The notes under the pieces are model-generated. The model did no database searches. It had not been told where the DNA came from and worked only from the letters and a program-made list of their open reading frames with translations. The position numbers were made by a program, and so were the translations under genes. 64,000 bases of DNA. It comes from Paractinoplanes lichenicola (lineage in GTDB: Bacteria > Actinomycetota > Actinomycetes > Mycobacteriales > Micromonosporaceae). Each line of letters begins with the position of its first letter. Position 1 is the first letter of the stretch. The stretch is taken from assembly GCF_016785085.1 (NCBI RefSeq), contig NZ_JAENHO010000001.1:558001-622000 (forward strand), written 5' to 3'. Below, piece by piece: positions 51,639-61,538 of this stretch.

Positions 51639-54600
51639 TCATGCCACGATGCCGGTCTGCATCAACGACACGCCGCGGCGCGTCACCAGCTGGGCCCGCC
51701 CCGGGGGCAGTCGCCGCGGCGGCGCCTCGCCCAGGAACTTGCCTTCTTCCTTGGGGTACGACAGCAGCGTGGCCGGGGTGCCCAGCTCCCACATGCGGCG
51801 GATGACCGGGTCCATCATGGCCCGCATCGCGCCCGAGGTGCTGCGCGCGACGATCACGTGCAGGCCGATGGTGAGCCCCTGCGCGAGCAGCGGCAGCAGC
51901 GGGTCGAGGGTCGAGCCGGCGCCGCTGCCCTTGGTCATCAGGTCGTAGTCGTCGACCACGACGAACAGCTCGGGCCCCTCCCACCAGTCGCGGCGGCGCA
52001 TCCGCTCCGACGAGATCTCCGGGCCCGGCACCCGCCGGTTCATCGACACCGAGGCCTGCCCGGCCAGCTCGTACAGCTTGTCCCCGGTGAACCCGAACCC
52101 GACCTGATACTCGGCCGGCAGCGCGGTGTCGAGGTCGCGCCGCGAGTCGCCCAGCACCACCTTGGCCTGCTCGGGGGTGTAACGCTGCTGGATCGCGCGC
52201 AGCACCAGCCGCAGCAGGTTCGACTTGCCGGTCTCGTTGTCGCCGAAGACCAGCATGTGCGGCGTGGCCATGAAGTCGTGCCAGACCGGGGCCAGGCGCT
52301 GCTCGTCGAGGCCGAGACAAACCTTGAATTCCTTCCCCGGTACGGGCAACTGCTCCACCGGGAGGCGGGTCGGCAACAGCCGTACGCCCGGAGCGGGCTC
52401 GCCGGGCCAGAAGGTGCCGATCTCCTCGGTGACCGCCTTGGTCGCCTCGGCCAGGTCGGCCACCTCGGAGCTGCCGTCCATCCGGGGCAGCGCGCCCAGG
52501 AAGTGCAGCCCGTCGGCGGTCAGGCCGCGGCCGGGCTGGTTGGGCACGGTGGCCGCCTTGCGCGAGCCCACCTCCGACTCCATCGCGTCACCCAGCCGCA
52601 GCTCCAGCTTGGTGCCGATCAGGTCGCGGAGCCAGGTGCGCATCTCCGACCAGCGGGTGGCCGTGGTGATGACGTGGATGCCGAAGGACAGGCCGCGCGA
52701 CACCAGCTCCTGGAACCGGGTGTCGAGCTCGGCGAAGTCCTGCTTCATCGTGTAGAAGCCGTCGATCACCAGGAACACGTGGCCGAACGGGTCCTCGATC
52801 TCGCCGCGGCGCCGGGCGGCCAGATAGGCCTGCATCGAGTCGAGCCCGCGGGCCGCGAACTCGGCCTCGCGCTGCTCCATGACCTGCCCGATCTCCTGGA
52901 TCGTGCGGACCACCCGGTCGCGTTCCATCCGGGTCGCGATCGAGCCGATGTGCGGCAGCCCAGCGATCGACGACAGGCCACCGCCGCCGAAGTCGAGCCC
53001 GTAGAACTGCACCTCCTGCGGCGTGTTGGTGAAGGCCAGGCCCAGGATCAGGCTGCGCAGCAGGGTCGACTTGCCGCTCTGCGGGGCGCCGGCGATCCCG
53101 ACATGACCGTCGGCGCCGCCCAGGTCGGCCATCAGCAGCTCGCGCAGCTGGTCCTGCGGGCGGTCGACGACCCCGACCGGCACCCGCAGGCGGCCCCGCG
53201 CGTCGGGATCCTCGACGGTCATACCCCGTACGGGATCGGGAACCACGCTCGGCAGCAACGAGTCGAGGCTCGGCGCGCTCGACAGCGGCGGCAGCCACAC
53301 CTGACGCGCCGGCGGACCCGAGCCGGCCAGCCGGTCGAGCAGCACCTCGGCCAGGCTGGGCCCGGTCTCGTCTTCTTTGATCACCGGCGCGGCCGGCTTC
53401 ACCCGGCCCGGATCGCGGCGCACGTCGACCTGCCGCGTGGTGAAGGGCACCACATCCAGCACCGAGAGCTCGTCGTCCTCGGTGCGGTCACCGATCGCAC
53501 CGCTGCCCGAGTACGGCCCCGAGACGTACGCGGACTTGAAGCGCACCAGGTTGGTCGTGTCCAGCTTGAGGTAGCCGTTGCCGGGCTCGGGCGGCAGCTC
53601 GTAGGCCTTGCCCACGCCGATCACCGAGCGCGACTCCATCGACGAGAAGGTGCGCAGAGCGATCCGGTACGACAGGTGGCCCTCGACGCGGTTGATCCGG
53701 CCCTCGTCCAGGCGCTGACTCGCCAGCAGCAGGTGCACGCCGAGGCTGCGGCCCAGCCGGCCGATCGAGACGAACAGGTCCATGAACTCGGCCTTGCTCG
53801 ACAGCAGCTCGCTGAACTCGTCCACGATGATCAGCAACACCGGGAACGGGACGAGATGCGCCCCGGCCGCGCGGGCCTTCTCGTAGTCGAACAGCGACGC
53901 GTACCCGCTGGCCCGCAGCACCTCCTGGCGGCGGGTCATCTCGCCCTGCAGCGCGTCCTGCATGCGGTCGACCAGGGGCAGCTCGTCGGCCAGGTTGGTG
54001 ATGACGGCCGACGTGTGCGGCAGCTTCTCCATGCCCAGGAAGGTGGCGCCGCCCTTGAAGTCGACCAGCACCAGGTTGAGGATCTCCGAGCTGTGCGTGG
54101 CGGCGAGCGCGCACACCAGCGTACGGAGAAGCTCTGATTTGCCCGAGCCGGTGGCGCCGATCAGCAGGCCGTGCGGGCCCATGCCACCCTGCGCCGACTC
54201 CTTCAGGTCGAGCTCGATGACCTCGCCGTCCTCGGTCACGCCGATCGGCACCTGCAGCCGGTTGCGCTGCGGCTGACGCGTCCGCCACAGGGCCGGCACG
54301 TCGAAGGTGTGCCCGTCGCGGATGCCGAGCAGCGCGGTCAGCTCGAAGCTGGACTCCATCGGCTCGTCCACCACGTCCAGGGTGCCGCTGGTCCGTTTGG
54401 GCGCGATGATCCGGGCCAGCGCGTCACACTGATCCGGGCCCAGCGCGTCCCGGTCGGCCGTGCCCGTCGTGTCACCGGCCGGGAACTGCACCTGATCGCC
54501 GTCGAGGGTCAGCCGCAGCACCTTCGGGCCGCCCGGCATGTCACCGGTCAGGTCGAGCAACACCACATTGCGTACGCCGGCGCCCAGCAACCGGGAGCTG

Positions 54601-55580
54601 TCGGGCAGCTCGGCCAGGTGCGCCACGATCACCAGCAGCGGCTCGGTCGCGCTCGGCCGAGCCGTGCGGTCGTGGTCGCCCCGGTCGTTGATCTCGGGGC
54701 CGAGCAGCTCCATCAGGTCGTCGTGGCCGCCCGCGAACAACCGCACCGGCCCCGCCGCGTCGAACGCCGTCGGGTGCGCGTTGTGCGGCAGCCACTTCAC
54801 CCACTCCCACGGCCCGCTGTGCACCTCCTCGGCCAGCACGGCCACCCGCAGCTCGTCCGGGGCGTGAAACGTGACCAGCTGGGCCACCATGGCGCGGGCC
54901 AGGTCGATGGCCGGGTCGACCGGGCCCTCGAACTCGATGCTCGTGAAGCTGCGCAGCCCCACCGAGATCGGGATGCCGTTCACCGTCCGGTACGCCTCGG
55001 AGAACCGCCGCAACGAGATGGAAGCGAGCGGTTCCAGGTCCTCGATCGGCTTGGTCGACGGCGGGCTGAACGTGAGCATGGCGTTCTGCCGGCCCAGCCC
55101 GATCCGGACCCGGCCGAAGTCGTCGTGGCTGGGCCGCCGCTCCCACAGCCGGCTGCTCATGGCGAGCGACCACAGCCAGCTTGGCTGCGGGTTGTTCCAC
55201 AGCACATGGCGGCGTTGCTGATCGGCGGCCGTACGGGCCTGCTTGCGCAGCTGGGCGATGTACCGCAGGAAGTCGCGCCGCTCGCCCCGCATCTTGCGCT
55301 TGCGGTCGCTGGCGGCCCGGCCGATCTGCATGACGCCCATGAGGAGCATGCCGGCCGCCATCGCGCCACCCATGACATACATGACCGGCGCCCGGCTGTA
55401 GAGCCCGAACATCGCCATCATGGCGCCCATGCCCAGCCCCATCGGCACGATCATGGCGAACGACCGGAAGTCGAGCGGAGCCTCCTCCGCCATCAACGGC
55501 GGCTCCTGCAGCTCGATCCGCCCCTCGGGGGCCTCCGGCCCGGCCGCGCGCGGTGGCCGCTTGACGGTGACAGTGCTCAT
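51639..55580 (-). CDS. eccC: Type VII secretion motor ATPase EccC (fused EccCa-EccCb)
   Basis: 1313 aa. Two membrane helices near residues 40-85 anchor it (FAMIVPMGLGMGAMMAMFG, VMYVMGGAMAAGMLLMGVM). Three FtsK/SpoIIIE ATPase domains follow: Walker A GATGSGKSELL (about 475), GAPQSGKSTLL (about 835) and a third, weaker FGDNETGKSNLL (about 1117). The first ends in LLIIVDEFSELL. This single-chain form resembles EccC of ESX-5 rather than split EccCa/EccCb. It recognises the C-terminal YxxxD/E signal of substrates and drives export. ATG 55580 overlaps the stop of the 96-aa gene. Confidence 0.96.
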   Translation of the reverse strand: MSTVTVKRPPRAAGPEAPEGRIELQEPPLMAEEAPLDFRSFAMIVPMGLGMGAMMAMFGLYSRAPVMYVMGGAMAAGMLLMGVMQIGRAASDRKRKMRGERRDFLRYIAQLRKQARTAADQQRRHVLWNNPQPSWLWSLAMSSRLWERRPSHDDFGRVRIGLGRQNAMLTFSPPSTKPIEDLEPLASISLRRFSEAYRTVNGIPISVGLRSFTSIEFEGPVDPAIDLARAMVAQLVTFHAPDELRVAVLAEEVHSGPWEWVKWLPHNAHPTAFDAAGPVRLFAGGHDDLMELLGPEINDRGDHDRTARPSATEPLLVIVAHLAELPDSSRLLGAGVRNVVLLDLTGDMPGGPKVLRLTLDGDQVQFPAGDTTGTADRDALGPDQCDALARIIAPKRTSGTLDVVDEPMESSFELTALLGIRDGHTFDVPALWRTRQPQRNRLQVPIGVTEDGEVIELDLKESAQGGMGPHGLLIGATGSGKSELLRTLVCALAATHSSEILNLVLVDFKGGATFLGMEKLPHTSAVITNLADELPLVDRMQDALQGEMTRRQEVLRASGYASLFDYEKARAAGAHLVPFPVLLIIVDEFSELLSSKAEFMDLFVSIGRLGRSLGVHLLLASQRLDEGRINRVEGHLSYRIALRTFSSMESRSVIGVGKAYELPPEPGNGYLKLDTTNLVRFKSAYVSGPYSGSGAIGDRTEDDELSVLDVVPFTTRQVDVRRDPGRVKPAAPVIKEDETGPSLAEVLLDRLAGSGPPARQVWLPPLSSAPSLDSLLPSVVPDPVRGMTVEDPDARGRLRVPVGVVDRPQDQLRELLMADLGGADGHVGIAGAPQSGKSTLLRSLILGLAFTNTPQEVQFYGLDFGGGGLSSIAGLPHIGSIATRMERDRVVRTIQEIGQVMEQREAEFAARGLDSMQAYLAARRRGEIEDPFGHVFLVIDGFYTMKQDFAELDTRFQELVSRGLSFGIHVITTATRWSEMRTWLRDLIGTKLELRLGDAMESEVGSRKAATVPNQPGRGLTADGLHFLGALPRMDGSSEVADLAEATKAVTEEIGTFWPGEPAPGVRLLPTRLPVEQLPVPGKEFKVCLGLDEQRLAPVWHDFMATPHMLVFGDNETGKSNLLRLVLRAIQQRYTPEQAKVVLGDSRRDLDTALPAEYQVGFGFTGDKLYELAGQASVSMNRRVPGPEISSERMRRRDWWEGPELFVVVDDYDLMTKGSGAGSTLDPLLPLLAQGLTIGLHVIVARSTSGAMRAMMDPVIRRMWELGTPATLLSYPKEEGKFLGEAPPRRLPPGRAQLVTRRGVSLMQTGIVA

Positions 55581-55867
55581 CCGAGCGTCCCCGTGCTCTT
55601 GGCGCCGCCGCCCCAGGCGTCGTCGTCCTGCTTCAGGAGCTTCACCGAGTAGCGGTCGTTGCGGAAACGCTCGGCCGCTTTGAGGTCGTCCTCCTCCTCA
55701 TCCGCGGGCTCGTCCTTCTTGACCGGCTCCTCCTTCTTGGCGGCCAGGCGTCGTTCACGCATCAGCTGATAGCGCTCCTCGACCGACATCTCGGGGCCGC
55801 CGCAGCGCCGCTCCTTTTCCGGCGTGTCAGAGGCGTTCGTACGCCGCCACACCGCCCGCCCGGTCAT
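55577..55867 (-). CDS. Small charged hypothetical protein in the ESX operon
   Basis: 96 aa, very hydrophilic, with Lys/Glu/Asp clusters (KKEEPVKKDEPADEEEDDLKAAERF) and no membrane helix. Overlapping ATGA junctions on both sides (55867 and 55580) fix the start and stop, so the gene is clearly meant to be translated between the 1592-aa repeat protein and EccC. I do not recognise a family; by place it may be an accessory factor or chaperone. Confidence 0.8.
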   Translation of the reverse strand: MTGRAVWRRTNASDTPEKERRCGGPEMSVEERYQLMRERRLAAKKEEPVKKDEPADEEEDDLKAAERFRNDRYSVKLLKQDDDAWGGGAKSTGTLG

Positions 55868-58800
55868 CGGTCACCCGCCGCGGTCAGCCAGGCGGCATCC
55901 GCGTCGTCCCAGCCGGACATGTCGTCGTCCTCCTCATCGGGCCGCACCACCGGCACGTAGTCGTCGTCGCGCTCCTGCCTGTTCCAGGCGCGGTCGTCCT
56001 CGCCCAGGAAAGCGGCTGCGGTGGGACGTTCCGGGTCTTCGCGGTCGTCCTCGCCCGGCTTGAGCGGAGCGCCGCCGACCATGCCGCCCCCACGGTTCTC
56101 GACCGGCGCTGCCACCTCCCGAACCGGGGCGAGTGGCTGATTCTGCGCGGCTGAAACGGGTGTCGCTTGCGGGGCATTTCCGGTCGCGGCCGGGCCGCCG
56201 CCGGTCGCCGCTGTGCTCCCAGCCGGGCCGCCCCCGGTTACCGCCGCCGGGGCGTTTCCGGTCACCGCCGCCGGGGCGTTTCCGGCCGTCGCCGCCACGG
56301 CCGCAACCGCACCGGCGGCGACGGCCGTTGCCGCGGCTGCCGTTTCGGGAGCGATTGTTGGCGAAGTGCCTTCTCCAGCAATCGGTTTTGCCGGGTCGGT
56401 CGGCGCCTCAGCAGCCTGCGGGGCGGGCGGGGCCGGCTGGTTGGCTTCCGGGGCAGCGGGGTCCGGCGCGGCAGGTGTCTCGGGGAGAGCCGGGGCTGGC
56501 GTGTCCGGACCTGCCGGAGCAGGAGCATCTGGAACCGCCGGACCGGGTACGTCCGGAGCTGCCGAACCGGGCGCATCCGGAACCGCCGGGACAAGTACGT
56601 CCGGAACCGCCGGGACAGGTACGTCCGGAACCGCCGGAGCGGGCACGGTCGGACCAGTCGGAGCGGGCCCGGGTGGAGCGGGCGTCGAGGGCGCCACGGG
56701 CTCGGTGGCGTCCGGGGCGCCCGGTTCGGAGGCGATCGGATTCGGTGCGTCCGGCGTGGGTGTCTCCGGTGCGGAGACATCGCCGGTGACGGGCTCGGGT
56801 GCCCACGAGGCGAAGATGTTCTGCGAGACGGGCGGTGTCGGGGCGGAGACAGCGGGCTCGGCCGCCACACCGCCGAACTCCGCACCCGAGCCGACTACGT
56901 CCGCAGTCGCGGGAGCCGGGCCGGTGGCCGCGATTTCGCCACCGCCGCCGGAGACCGCTTCCTCTTCGGTGCCGCCAGACATCACAACGTCCGCGGTGGC
57001 AAGTGCCGGAGCGTCGGCGGGTGCTCCATCGGGGGTCTGGCCGTCAAGACCGGTCCCGCCCGTTGGGGTGCCCTGGGCTGCTAAGGGGGTCTCCCCCGCC
57101 GGGCCGGTCGGACGCCAATCGGCGGTGTCCGCGTCGACCAGGTCGGATGCCGTGGAACGGTCCGCTGTGCTCGTGTCGCCCGGGCCCGCGGTGCTTCCGG
57201 GGAGGCCTGGCATTCCGGGCATCATCGGCACGCCGTTCGGAGCGGCCGGCGCGGCTGTGGTGTCGGTTGTGGGGGTCTCGGCTTCGGGGAGCTCGACCTC
57301 ATCGGCCGAGTCCAGCGACGGGCCGTCGGTGACTCCGAAGTCCGTGGCGCCGGTCCACTCCGGGACTACGAGGCCGGAGCCACCCGCGCTCGTCCCGCCG
57401 GGCGCAGCCGGGGCGTCCACCTGCGGTCCGGCCGGAGACCAATCTCCGACGTCCGGTCCGATCAGGCCGTTGGCATCGGGTGTGTCCGGGATTCCCGCAC
57501 CACCGGCTCCACCAAGCGGCCCGGCTCCCGGTCCTTGCCCAGGCATCACCGGCGTACCCGCACCGGGCTGCCCTCCCCCGGCCGTCGGTGCGCCGTCGGG
57601 CAGGTCCACCCCGGCGCCGATCGCGCTTCCGTCAGCCGCGCTGGGAAGTCCGGGCCCCACAACACTTCCCTGCGAGCCGTCGCCGGCCTCCGGAAGTCCC
57701 GGCACATCTACGCCTTCGCCCGAGAGGCCCGGCGGGTTGACACCCACTTCCGGGACCACTGGCAGATCAACTCCACCAACCGGAGGCGCCAGCGGATTGA
57801 CGCCGGCCTCCGGAACGCTCGGCAGATCAACACCATCAGGCGTTCCCGGGACGTCCTGCGGAGCCATGTCGGCGAAGCTCGGGGCGGTCAGGCCGGACTC
57901 GGGTGCGACTGGCAGGTCGGGGAGCACCAGACCAGTGCCGCCGGCCTCGGTGCCCGTCGGGGCGCTTGGCAGGTCGATGTCGGCGGCCGACGGGGTCCAG
58001 GAGTCGGCTTCGCCGGTGACGAGGCCCTGCGCGTCGGGCGCGTCAGGGAGGCCCGCGCCAGGACCACCCGGACCGCCGCCCGTGCCAGGCATGCCCGGCA
58101 TCATCGGCACACCGCCACCCGGCAGGGCCGCGCCGGAAGCAGACCCGTCGCTCTGCGAACCCGGCACAGCGGGCAACTGCGGTTCGGTCAGGCCGACTCC
58201 ACCGGCGGACGCACCACCGGGCGCCGCCGGACCATCCACACCGGCGCCTGGCGAGTCCCAATCTCCGACGTTTCCGGTCACGAGGCCCTTCGCATCGGGG
58301 GCATCGGGCAACCCAGCACCGGCGCCACCGCCCAGACCGCCACCCGCGCCCGGCATACCCGGAGTCATCGGCATGCCCGCACCAGGCACACCCGGCGCCG
58401 ACGTCTCGGGAAGCTGCGAACCCGGCAGTGTCGGCAACTCCGGCTCCGTCAGACCAACACCACCGGCCGACGCGCCACCAGGAGCGGCCGGGCCATCCAC
58501 ACCAGCACCCGGCGAATCCCAATCGGCGGCATTCCCGGTCACCAAGCCCTTCGCATCCGGCGCATCCGGCAACCCGGCACCGGCACCACCGCCCAGACCG
58601 CCACCGGCACCAGGCATGCCTGGCATCATCGGCATGCCCGCGGCGGGCATACCCGGCGCCGACGTCTCGGGAAGCTGCGAACCCGGCAACGGAGGCTCCG
58701 TCAAACCAACGCCCCCGGCCGGCACACCACCAGGCGCCGCCGGACCATCCACACCAGCACCCGGCGAATCCCAATCAGCGGCGTTCCCGGTCACCAGGCC

Positions 58801-60642
58801 CTTCGCGTCGGGTGCGTCGGGCAGACCGGCGCCACCGCCAAGGCCACCACCCGCACCCGGCATGCCGGGCATCATCGGCATCCCGCCGCCCAGACCGGCA
58901 CCGCCCGGCAGCACACCCGACGGCGCCTCAGGCGCACCGATCTCCGGCACTGACGACTGCCAATCGTCGGCGTCGCCGGTTATCAGGCCGCCCGCGTCGG
59001 GGGTGTCGGGGATGCCTGCGCCGCCGCTGCCGAGGCCGCCGGAGCCGGGTGCGCCGGGCATCATCGGCATGCCGCCGCCCAGGCCCGCGCCGCCTGCGCC
59101 GATGCCGCCGGGGGCCTCGGGGGCGCCGACGATCGGGGCGCCTCCGCGCCAGTCGTCCTGGTCGCCTTCGAGGAGGCCGTTCGCGTCGGGGGCGTCCGGG
59201 ATGCCGGGAGCGTTGAAGCCGCCCGCGCCGTTGCCCGCGCCGGGGGCGCCGCCGATCGGCATGCCGGCGCCCGGCGCATTAAAACCGGGGGCGTTGACGC
59301 CGGGAGCGTTGACACTGGGAGCGTCGAAGCCAGGGGTATTCGCGCCGGGGGTGTTGAGACCGGGCACGTCCACACCGGTGCCGAGACCGCCGGCGGTGGG
59401 CGGGCCGGGGACTGTCGGGGACTCGAAGGCGCCAACGCTGCCGGGAGTGCTGACCTCCGGCGTACGGGAATTGTTTCCGGGGCCGCCCGCACCGGGGATC
59501 GCCGGAGGCACGAAGCCGCCGCCCGCGCCCGGAGCGTTGGGAACCACCGGAGGCACAAACCCGCTGGCGCCGCCAGGCCCCTCGAGACCGGGAAGCCCGC
59601 CACCAACGCCGCCGGGGCCACCGCCCACGGGCAGGGACAAACCGGTAGGCGGAGCGGTCACTTCGGGCGTGGCGAAGGCATTCGTGGCGGGACCGTTGCC
59701 ACCGGGGTTGAAGGCCGGCGTCGACACGGTCGGCGGGGTGACCGACGGGGTCGAGATGTTCGGCGTGGACACGTTGGGGGTCGAGATGTCGGGGACGGAG
59801 ATGTTGGGGGTGCTGATGTTCGGGGTCGAGATGTTCGGCGTACTGATGTTGGGGGTGGAGATGTTCGGGGTCGAGATGGTGGGCGGCGCGGTGATGTTGG
59901 GGGCGCTGAACGACGGGGTGGTGAAGTTCGGCGTCGTGAAGTTGGGGGTCGTCAGCTCGGGCGTGCCGGTGCCGTCCGGCGGCACCACCGAGCTGTAGGT
60001 GAAGTCGTACTGCCCGGCCACCGTGCCGACGACCTGCGACATCTGCCGGGCCATGGGCTTCTCGAACTGGGTGCCGCTGATCGGCACCATTTTGCCGCTG
60101 CCGTCACCGACGCCGTTCTGCGCGGCGATGTTCGCCCATGACGCGTCCAGGTGGTGCATGGCCTGCTGTGCCCACGACAGATAGTTGGCGCTGGTGTAGA
60201 GCTGGTTCGGGATCGAGTTGATGTTGTTGGTGCCGGCCGCGCCCGCGATGCGTTCGGACTGGTTGCCCAGCCAGTCGGCGAAGTGTTGCATCTTGGCCAG
60301 GAACGCGTCGGCGGCCTGACCCTGCCAGGCGCGGTCCGGACCGGCGACGGCGTCGGACTGGCGGCGGACGAAGTCCTCGAGCCACGTCAGAGTTTCCTGC
60401 GTACGCTGGAAGGCCACCGCCGCGTCCATCACGGACTGGGCGCTGACCAGCTCGGCCGCCGCGTTCTGGCCTTCCTCGGTGGCCAGCGCGGCGCCGCCGT
60501 TCACCGAGGCCAGCAGCTTGCGCCAGCCCCGCTCCTCCTCGGCCCACGCCTCGTAGTCGAGCAGGTTGCTGGTGTCGACGGTCTGAGGACGGAAGGTCGC
60601 TTCTTCCTCGGCCGAGTTCGACCATTCTTCGTTGTCCGCCAT
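55864..60642 (-). CDS. 1592-aa WXG-like repeat protein, probable ESX substrate or surface component
   Basis: Residues 1 to about 215 are helical with a WxG turn (RAWQGQAADAF near 106), like WXG100/PPE-type heads. Then come pentapeptide repeats STPNI (about 227-312). A Pro/Gly/Ala-rich region of about 1,100 residues follows, with seven clear copies and one diverged copy of the motif [IL]PD[AT]PDAxGL...DW, alternating with MPMMPGMPG blocks; three copies are nearly identical at the DNA level. The C-terminal 75 residues are very acidic and end in Trp-rich turns (MSGWDDADAAWL). The start is ATG 60642 behind GAGGA. No signal peptide is present, as expected for ESX clients. It could be exported or could be an internal scaffold; position argues for a core accessory role. 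Confidence 0.85.
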   Translation of the reverse strand: MADNEEWSNSAEEEATFRPQTVDTSNLLDYEAWAEEERGWRKLLASVNGGAALATEEGQNAAAELVSAQSVMDAAVAFQRTQETLTWLEDFVRRQSDAVAGPDRAWQGQAADAFLAKMQHFADWLGNQSERIAGAAGTNNINSIPNQLYTSANYLSWAQQAMHHLDASWANIAAQNGVGDGSGKMVPISGTQFEKPMARQMSQVVGTVAGQYDFTYSSVVPPDGTGTPELTTPNFTTPNFTTPSFSAPNITAPPTISTPNISTPNISTPNISTPNISTPNISVPDISTPNVSTPNISTPSVTPPTVSTPAFNPGGNGPATNAFATPEVTAPPTGLSLPVGGGPGGVGGGLPGLEGPGGASGFVPPVVPNAPGAGGGFVPPAIPGAGGPGNNSRTPEVSTPGSVGAFESPTVPGPPTAGGLGTGVDVPGLNTPGANTPGFDAPSVNAPGVNAPGFNAPGAGMPIGGAPGAGNGAGGFNAPGIPDAPDANGLLEGDQDDWRGGAPIVGAPEAPGGIGAGGAGLGGGMPMMPGAPGSGGLGSGGAGIPDTPDAGGLITGDADDWQSSVPEIGAPEAPSGVLPGGAGLGGGMPMMPGMPGAGGGLGGGAGLPDAPDAKGLVTGNAADWDSPGAGVDGPAAPGGVPAGGVGLTEPPLPGSQLPETSAPGMPAAGMPMMPGMPGAGGGLGGGAGAGLPDAPDAKGLVTGNAADWDSPGAGVDGPAAPGGASAGGVGLTEPELPTLPGSQLPETSAPGVPGAGMPMTPGMPGAGGGLGGGAGAGLPDAPDAKGLVTGNVGDWDSPGAGVDGPAAPGGASAGGVGLTEPQLPAVPGSQSDGSASGAALPGGGVPMMPGMPGTGGGPGGPGAGLPDAPDAQGLVTGEADSWTPSAADIDLPSAPTGTEAGGTGLVLPDLPVAPESGLTAPSFADMAPQDVPGTPDGVDLPSVPEAGVNPLAPPVGGVDLPVVPEVGVNPPGLSGEGVDVPGLPEAGDGSQGSVVGPGLPSAADGSAIGAGVDLPDGAPTAGGGQPGAGTPVMPGQGPGAGPLGGAGGAGIPDTPDANGLIGPDVGDWSPAGPQVDAPAAPGGTSAGGSGLVVPEWTGATDFGVTDGPSLDSADEVELPEAETPTTDTTAAPAAPNGVPMMPGMPGLPGSTAGPGDTSTADRSTASDLVDADTADWRPTGPAGETPLAAQGTPTGGTGLDGQTPDGAPADAPALATADVVMSGGTEEEAVSGGGGEIAATGPAPATADVVGSGAEFGGVAAEPAVSAPTPPVSQNIFASWAPEPVTGDVSAPETPTPDAPNPIASEPGAPDATEPVAPSTPAPPGPAPTGPTVPAPAVPDVPVPAVPDVLVPAVPDAPGSAAPDVPGPAVPDAPAPAGPDTPAPALPETPAAPDPAAPEANQPAPPAPQAAEAPTDPAKPIAGEGTSPTIAPETAAAATAVAAGAVAAVAATAGNAPAAVTGNAPAAVTGGGPAGSTAATGGGPAATGNAPQATPVSAAQNQPLAPVREVAAPVENRGGGMVGGAPLKPGEDDREDPERPTAAAFLGEDDRAWNRQERDDDYVPVVRPDEEDDDMSGWDDADAAWLTAAGDR
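58200..58800 (-). repeat. 252-261-bp near-identical tandem repeats in the 1592-aa gene
   Basis: Markers such as CCATCCAC recur at 58232, 58493 and 58745, spacing 261 and 252 bp (87 and 84 codons). More diverged copies extend on both sides (about 57470-59230). The high identity points to recent duplication or gene conversion and would make the gene hard to assemble from short reads. Confidence 0.85.
59706..59958 (-). repeat. 15-bp repeats encoding STPNI pentapeptides
   Basis: A run of about sixteen pentapeptides of type S/T-T/A-P-N/x-I/F (TTPNF, STPNI, SVTPP) is encoded by 15-bp units. It separates the helical head from the long Gly/Pro region of the 1592-aa protein and is probably an extended spacer. 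Confidence 0.85.
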
Positions 60643-60678
60643 GTTTCCGTCCTCGTGACCGCGGTGGAAAAGGAACCG

Positions 60679-61467
60679 TTACTGGTTTCCGCCGGTGGTG
60701 GTGCCGCTGCCCTGCCCGTAGTCCGCGAGGCCGTCGATCTTGCCCCAGGCGTTGCCCATGTTGTCGCCGAGCTGGGTCGTGGTCATCTCGTTGAACTCCT
60801 CGGCGTTGTCGTAGCTGTCGGCGATCTTGAGGAGTCCGTCCTTGACCGCGAGCAGCGCCTCGTGCGAGGCCAGCAGCAGGCCCATGGCGTCGCCCCGCAG
60901 GCCGGCGTCGTTGGAGCTGACGCCCTCGATCTTCTGGCGCAGCACCTCGGCCTTGGCGAACCCGCCGGGCCGCATCTGGATCTGGCTCAGCTGCGTACGG
61001 GCCTGGAGGATGAGGTTGGAGCCGTTGTCGTCGAGCCCGACGATCGCGCCGATCTGGTTGGCCACGTGCCGCAGCGCCTCGGTGCTGACGGCGAGCTCCT
61101 GGTTGGGGTTGTTGCCGCCGGAGTATTCGGTGTCCTCCGGGTGCTCGAAGGTGTTCTCCGGCATGTCGTACGGCGGATTGTCCTCGTCGTACGGGTCGAC
61201 CGTGACGTTGTCCTCGTCGGTGACGTTCTCGTTGTGCTGCTCGACGATCGCGTCCCACTTGTCGGTCTCGATGACGTCGTCGCGATACCAGTCGAGCAGC
61301 GCCTGCTCGTCGTCGTCCCAGTCGATGTCGCCGTCGTAGTCGTTGCGCCACCGCTCGATGACCGAGCGGGCCCAGCCGCTCTCGAAGCCGTGTTCCTCGT
61401 CGTACTTGGGCAGCACGCCGACCGCGTCGACCGCCTCGGGGTTGGCGTAGCTGAAGTCGATGCCCAC
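60679..61467 (-). CDS. 262-aa WXG-like ESX-associated protein
   Basis: The start is taken as GTG 61467, with GGGAG 9 bases upstream; a TTG 7 codons earlier has no ribosome site. The N-terminal half is very acidic (WDDDEQALLDWYRDD, VDPYDEDNPPYD) and the C-terminal 130 residues are helical, like WXG100 hairpins. Near the end, YDNAE is a YxxxE export signal and NAWGKI gives a WG turn. It is probably a secreted or partner protein of the ESX system. It lies between the WXG100 pair and the 1592-aa gene. Confidence 0.75.
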   Translation of the reverse strand: MGIDFSYANPEAVDAVGVLPKYDEEHGFESGWARSVIERWRNDYDGDIDWDDDEQALLDWYRDDVIETDKWDAIVEQHNENVTDEDNVTVDPYDEDNPPYDMPENTFEHPEDTEYSGGNNPNQELAVSTEALRHVANQIGAIVGLDDNGSNLILQARTQLSQIQMRPGGFAKAEVLRQKIEGVSSNDAGLRGDAMGLLLASHEALLAVKDGLLKIADSYDNAEEFNEMTTTQLGDNMGNAWGKIDGLADYGQGSGTTTGGNQ

Positions 61468-61538
61468 CGGGTCGTTCTCCCATCGCAAGGTGGAGGAGGC
61501 CGGCCGCCGAGATCAACGGCGGCCGGCGTACGGGCTGG

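Noticed and set aside
56213..59998. Long plus-strand open frame opposite the 1592-aa repeat gene
   Set aside because: It mirrors the Gly/Pro repeats of the minus-strand gene. The minus-strand frame has ATGA coupling, a ribosome site and a WXG head; the mirror frame has none.
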